Translations under genes and position numbers: made by a program
Assembly (NCBI GenBank): GCA_002386945.1
Contig: DGKH01000036.1
Span: forward strand, 12,211-20,352
DNA: 8,142 nt
From: Proteobacteria bacterium UBA4575
GTDB lineage: Bacteria; Pseudomonadota; Gammaproteobacteria; UBA4575
Direction: 5' to 3'
The notes under the pieces: generated by a model
Seen by the model: only the letters and a program-made list of their open reading frames with translations
The model's database searches: none
What the model was told of the DNA's origin: nothing
Shown here: positions 6,692 through 8,142 of the stretch, piece by piece
Layout: the number at the start of each line of letters is the position of its first letter
Position numbering within the stretch: the stretch's first letter is position 1

Positions 6692-7242
6692 AGAAAGCTC
6701 GGTTTATTTAGAACAATACTCTCACCCGGTTGCAGGTCGCCTAACTGCCAATCGCCTATACGATGACGAATCAAGCGTAGAGTAGGGTGGCCAACGGCCG
6801 CAGTCATACGACGAATCTGTCGATTACGACCCTCTTCAATAGTAATCTCCAACCAGTCGGTAGGGACAGTGTCACGCCGTCTTATCGGTGGGTTACGAGG
6901 CCATAAATCGGCAGGTTCACGGACATGTTTAACCTTTGCTGGCAGGGTCATGCCATCACTCAATTGAATGCCTAAGCTGAGTTGTTTGACCGTGCTAGGA
7001 CTGACTGTTTTTTCGACTTGTACCCAATAAGACTTAGCCATTTTCTGCTTAGGCTCAGAGATACGTGCCTGTAGAGCACCATCATTGGTTAGTAGGAGTA
7101 AACCTTCGCTATCTTTGTCCAATCGACCTGCTGGATAGACTCTTTTTGTGCTAACAAATTGGGCCAATGTTTTGGCACCATCTTTATCAGTAAATTGACT
7201 AACTACGTCGTAGGGCTTGTTTAATAAGATGAGTTTTGACAT
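6688..7242 (-). CDS. rluE: 23S rRNA pseudouridine synthase, RluE type
   Basis: RsuA/RluB/RluE-family enzyme that isomerises a uridine to pseudouridine in 23S rRNA; in E. coli RluE modifies U2457 in the peptidyl-transferase region. It has 184 residues and no N-terminal S4 domain, which fits RluE rather than RsuA, RluB or RluF. The opening LILLNKPYDVVSQFTDKDG (4-22) is RluE-like. The catalytic motif is AGRLDKDSEGLLLLTNDG (38-55), with Asp42 as the predicted nucleophile. The later family motif EGRNRQIRRMTAAVGHPTLR runs from 137 to 156. The ATG lies inside the 3' end of rsgA (22-base overlap) and has no evident Shine-Dalgarno, so translation is probably coupled to rsgA. The exact target uridine is inferred from the E. 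coli enzyme. Confidence 0.92.
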   Translation of the reverse strand: MSKLILLNKPYDVVSQFTDKDGAKTLAQFVSTKRVYPAGRLDKDSEGLLLLTNDGALQARISEPKQKMAKSYWVQVEKTVSPSTVKQLSLGIQLSDGMTLPAKVKHVREPADLWPRNPPIRRRDTVPTDWLEITIEEGRNRQIRRMTAAVGHPTLRLIRHRIGDWQLGDLQPGESIVLNKPSFL

Positions 7243-8142
7243 GAGTGCTGTTCGTGTAGGGTTTGATAGTTTGAATAGCGGCTAGCCATAATAAGGCCTT
7301 TATCAACCGCCTCTTTAACCGCGCAATGAGGCTCTTTTAAGTGCTCACAATTGGAAAACTTACAGTTTCCTGCAAAGTCTGAGAACTCCTGAAAGCCATC
7401 AACAATGCGGTCTTCTTTTGCAAAAATAGGGGTGAAACTACGTACACCGGGTGAATCGATGATCTTGCCTAAACCGACATCATAGGCGCTGGCGTGGCTG
7501 GTGGTATGCATGCCCTGCTGAATGCCATCTGAGAGGGCAGACACCTTAATCCGTTGCGTATTGAGTAAGCGATTAATTAATGATGACTTACCGACTCCGG
7601 ACTGGCCAACCATGATCGCATAATCATCGTTCAATAGGTGACGTAAGCTCTGTAAGCCATAACCTAATTTTGCGCTAACAAAGATCACCTGCTCACATAG
7701 GGGATGGTATGTTTGAGAAATCTGATTCACATCCATGGACTGGCTATAAGCCAGCTCGGCTTTATTCACGACTAAAGAGGCTTTGCAACGGATCAGGCTT
7801 GCGCAGGCGAGGTACTGGTCGACGATCAGCGAACTGAACTCCGGCAGGGCGGCGACTACAATCAACATATGATCGATATTAGCCGCTACAGTTTTTTGTC
7901 GATTGAAATTATCCAAACGGGTGATTTGGTTGTCACGATCCTGGATAGATTCAATAACATCTAGGGACTGCTGTTGTCGCTGGCAGATAACACGATCACC
8001 ACAGAGCGCTTCTAAGGCTTTACTGCGAACGTGACATAGGTGCTGCTTAGAATCCTCAGTCTCTACTAGATAACGTTTACCCTGGCGCGAAATGACGCGC
8101 GCATGATAACGATTGCTATTATTTGGAGAAGAGATAGAACTG
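7221..8142 (-). CDS. rsgA: Ribosome small subunit-dependent GTPase RsgA (5' end outside the window)
   Basis: Circularly permuted GTPase that checks late 30S subunit maturation. The reading frame stays open to the right edge, so the start is not visible; 306 residues are present (E. coli has 350). Residues are numbered from the first whole codon (8139-8141). An OB-fold region lies at about 11-65 (RYHARVISRQGKRYLVE... then GDRVIC). The AANIDHMLIVVAALPEFS segment (86-103) is typical of RsgA. GTPase motifs follow in permuted order: G4 NKAE (126-129), G1 GQSGVGKSS (179-187), HTT (212-214, G2) and G3 DSPG (229-232). The C-terminal zinc site has Cys260, Cys265, His267 and Cys273. G4 has Glu where NKxD is usual. 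An internal TTG at 7916 is not the start, because coding sequence continues upstream of it. The stop lies inside rluE. Confidence 0.95.
   Translation of the reverse strand, partial: SSISSPNNSNRYHARVISRQGKRYLVETEDSKQHLCHVRSKALEALCGDRVICQRQQQSLDVIESIQDRDNQITRLDNFNRQKTVAANIDHMLIVVAALPEFSSLIVDQYLACASLIRCKASLVVNKAELAYSQSMDVNQISQTYHPLCEQVIFVSAKLGYGLQSLRHLLNDDYAIMVGQSGVGKSSLINRLLNTQRIKVSALSDGIQQGMHTTSHASAYDVGLGKIIDSPGVRSFTPIFAKEDRIVDGFQEFSDFAGNCKFSNCEHLKEPHCAVKEAVDKGLIMASRYSNYQTLHEQHSCQNSSY

Noticed and set aside
7914..7916. A TTG codon as the start of rsgA.
   Set aside because: The reading frame continues upstream through a recognisable OB-fold region to the window edge, so the true start is beyond 8142.

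Overview
The window looks like ordinary chromosome from a moderately low-GC gammaproteobacterium. The dnaX–ybaB(ebfC)–recR order, the small 4.5S-type SRP RNA just upstream of dnaX, a class I photolyase and an RluE-type pseudouridine synthase all fit that group. The species cannot be named from sequence alone; a marine or Oceanospirillales-like lineage is only a guess.

Left part (1-2617). On the minus strand, an orphan FixJ/LuxR-type regulator (15-770) lies downstream of a complete class I CPD photolyase gene, phrB (943-2385). The regulator keeps a clear DNA-binding helix-turn-helix, but its receiver domain has lost the phosphorylation residues. Its gene is visibly more AT-rich than its neighbours. 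The 232-base gap between phrB and the divergent permease gene holds a perfect 7+7 inverted repeat upstream of phrB and weak promoter elements for both directions.

Middle part (2618-6691, plus strand). A membrane permease of the ArsP/COG0701 type is followed, after a 174-base gap, by the SRP RNA gene ffs and then dnaX, ybaB and recR. The last three form a tight operon: dnaX and ybaB overlap by four bases and recR follows after 24 bases. Together they cover co-translational membrane targeting (ffs), clamp loading at the replication fork (dnaX), a nucleoid-associated protein (ybaB) and recombinational repair (recR).

Right part (6688-8142, minus strand). rluE (23S rRNA pseudouridine synthase) converges on recR with overlapping stop codons. 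It is preceded by rsgA, a 30S-maturation GTPase whose 3' end overlaps the start of rluE by 22 bases and whose 5' end runs off the window. These two form a small ribosome-maturation operon.

I found no mobile element, CRISPR array, tRNA or toxin/defence system, and no clearly new multi-gene system. The most interesting points are the pseudo-receiver regulator beside phrB, the palindrome in front of phrB, the permease with duplicated Cys-containing halves, and the ffs–dnaX junction, which has neither a terminator nor a visible ribosome binding site.
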